The position numbers and the translations under genes are program-made. Source: Prevotellaceae bacterium (GTDB taxonomy: Bacteria; Bacteroidota; Bacteroidia; Bacteroidales; UBA932). From it: a stretch of 7,716 bases of DNA. Under the pieces are notes generated by a model. It had not been told where the DNA came from. It worked only from the letters and a program-made list of their open reading frames with translations, and ran no database searches. This document shows, one piece after another, positions 6,693 to 7,716 of this stretch. The stretch covers positions 1 through 7,716 of the forward strand of contig JAISDK010000032.1 of NCBI GenBank assembly GCA_031264875.1, written 5' to 3'. The stretch's first letter is position 1. Each line of letters starts with the position of its first letter.

Positions 6693-6974
6693 ATGATAAC
6701 AATTAGCATCTTATTACCTGTGTATAACGCAGAGGCTTTTCTAAGGGAGACCATAGACAGCATTCTGGGACAGACTTTCCCAGATTTTGAACTGCTGGCA
6801 ATGGACGACGGTTCGACTGACCGTAGCGCTGAAATTATTCAATCATACTCCGACCCGCGTATTCATTACAAATTGTGTCCCCATGATTTTGTTTCAACTC
6901 TGAACAAAGGAATCGAAATCACAATCAACCAATTCATTATCGAAACATATAATAAGATGATTAAGTATATATAA
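6693..6974 (+). pseudogene. Family 2 glycosyltransferase, truncated after the N-terminal part
   Basis: The first 76 or so residues are a clear GT-A fold start: ISILLPVYNAEAFLRETIDSI, then FPDFELLAMDDGSTDRS (residues 29-45) with the nucleotide-contacting Asp pair, then PRIHYK and a LNKGIEI block at 70-76. In intact relatives of about 250-330 residues the next stretch leads to the catalytic DxD motif. Here homology stops near base 6920, and the frame continues through 17 unrelated Asn/Ile/Lys-rich residues to a stop at 6974. The DxD motif, acceptor site and C-terminus are missing, so it cannot be an active transferase. The permease ATG comes 11 bases later, suggesting that a deletion or recombination joined this gene to the permease's upstream DNA. 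A promoter-like sequence remains upstream, so it could be transcribed and feed the permease. Confidence 0.8.
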
Positions 6975-6985
6975 TAATTAATTCT

Positions 6986-7716
6986 ATGAAACTGATAATT
7001 AAAAATTTTCTTACTGTTCTGAAACGATTCAAGACTTCAAGCGTGTTGAATATTCTTGGTTTGGCGATAGCATACGCTGTTTTTTTTATGATTTTTGTGG
7101 AGACATATTATGATTTCAGTTTCGACAGGAATTTCAAGAAATCCGACAGTATTTTTTTATACACTCACTTGATGCCGTCAGAATTTGGAGTTAAGTATCT
7201 TCGTACAAAAACAACCGTCACTGAAATGCAAAAATTGTCGGAACAATATCCCGAAGTACAAAACTTCTGTTATTTTTGGGAGCACGATGAAGTATTTAAC
7301 ATTGAGGATGAGAACAGAAGAGGGCAAACTGTTCAGCTGAGTGCGACTCGAGTAAGAGAGGATGGTTTTGCAGATATGTTTACGCCCGAAATGTTGGTTG
7401 GCGACGTCCGTCAGGCGTTTATACCGGGAAATGCGCTACTTACCGAAAGCGCGGCAAAAGAACTTTTCGGCGACGTAAATCCCATTGGGAAGATATTTTT
7501 TCGCCATGAATCCGACGATATAAATTTATGGGGGAAGGCATTTTTTCGTCTCAATTCCGACCAGCCGATGACTGTCGCCGCCGTATGTAAGGATTTTCCC
7601 GACAATTGCAGTTTGAAAAATGGAATTTATTTTCACCAGGCCGAACAGGATCCTGCAAATCACTGGCCCTATACATCCTATATAAAAATTGACCCCAAAA
7701 ACAAAGTCGGATTTTT
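6986..7716 (+). CDS. MacB/FtsX-type ABC transporter permease, 5' part (runs off window)
   Basis: The frame stays open for 243 codons from the ATG to the window edge. The first 51 residues align without gaps to the permease at 3890, starting MKLIIKNFL and ending the helix in YYDFSFDRNFK. The start is fixed by that alignment. Residues 20-42 are the first membrane helix and the rest is the first periplasmic domain, with conserved blocks LTESAAKELFG (151-161) and AAVCKDFPDNCS (198-209). Relative to the paralogue it has 15 extra residues (168-182) that look like a diverged tandem duplication of the segment after them. No promoter is obvious in the 11-base gap; transcription may come through the truncated glycosyltransferase or from its AT-rich tail. 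Partner ATPase and substrate are unknown. Confidence 0.9.
   Translation, partial: MKLIIKNFLTVLKRFKTSSVLNILGLAIAYAVFFMIFVETYYDFSFDRNFKKSDSIFLYTHLMPSEFGVKYLRTKTTVTEMQKLSEQYPEVQNFCYFWEHDEVFNIEDENRRGQTVQLSATRVREDGFADMFTPEMLVGDVRQAFIPGNALLTESAAKELFGDVNPIGKIFFRHESDDINLWGKAFFRLNSDQPMTVAAVCKDFPDNCSLKNGIYFHQAEQDPANHWPYTSYIKIDPKNKVGF
7487..7576 (+). repeat. 45-bp imperfect in-frame tandem duplication inside the permease
   Basis: Units 7487-7531 and 7532-7576 both begin GGGAAG and share the ATTTTTTCG core and the TCCGAC block over their first 30 bases. In protein terms GKIFFRHESDD is followed by GKAFFRLNSDQ. The paralogue at 3890 has a single such segment (GKVFFKKKSND, residues 169-179), so this copy gained 15 codons. 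Confidence 0.7.

Overview
The window looks like chromosomal DNA of a member of the Bacteroidota, probably Bacteroidales. This rests on three things: candidate promoters match the phylum's TAnnTTTG -7 box, start codons are preceded by AT-rich leaders without a clear Shine-Dalgarno, and the large two-domain FtsX/MacB-type permeases occur as paralogues, as is usual there. No species is claimed.

Layout, left to right. Bases 1-588 hold the C-terminal part of a PLP-dependent beta-eliminating lyase (tryptophanase / tyrosine phenol-lyase family). A minus-strand remnant of a MacB-like permease (632-878) follows, reduced to its first 51 and last 30 codons. Next come a minus-strand tRNA-Ser(CGA) at 954-1040 with its own promoter, and a minus-strand pair that is probably one operon: a low-specificity threonine aldolase (1692-2720), then a small cupin protein (1139-1648). 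A compact divergent promoter region (about 2767-2815), itself an imperfect palindrome, separates the aldolase from a plus-strand exported calcineurin-like metallophosphoesterase (2847-3839). After that comes a full-length 776-residue ABC-type permease (3890-6220).

The right part is less orderly. A gene-free stretch of about 470 bases (6221-6692) contains nested inverted repeats, an AT-rich hairpin, a candidate promoter and a 20-bp-period direct repeat. It leads into a family 2 glycosyltransferase that keeps only its N-terminal nucleotide-binding part (6693-6974). Eleven bases later a second intact-looking permease begins and runs off the window (6986-7716). It carries a 15-codon imperfect internal duplication relative to its paralogue.

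Functionally the left half is amino-acid catabolism by two fold-type I PLP enzymes, plus a cupin of unknown role. The right half is dominated by copies of one permease family: two apparently intact and one collapsed. No ATPase, membrane-fusion protein or sensor kinase for them is visible here. The most notable observations are the collapsed permease and the truncated glycosyltransferase abutting another copy, which suggest this family takes part in local deletion or recombination. I did not find evidence for a complete new defence or mobile system.
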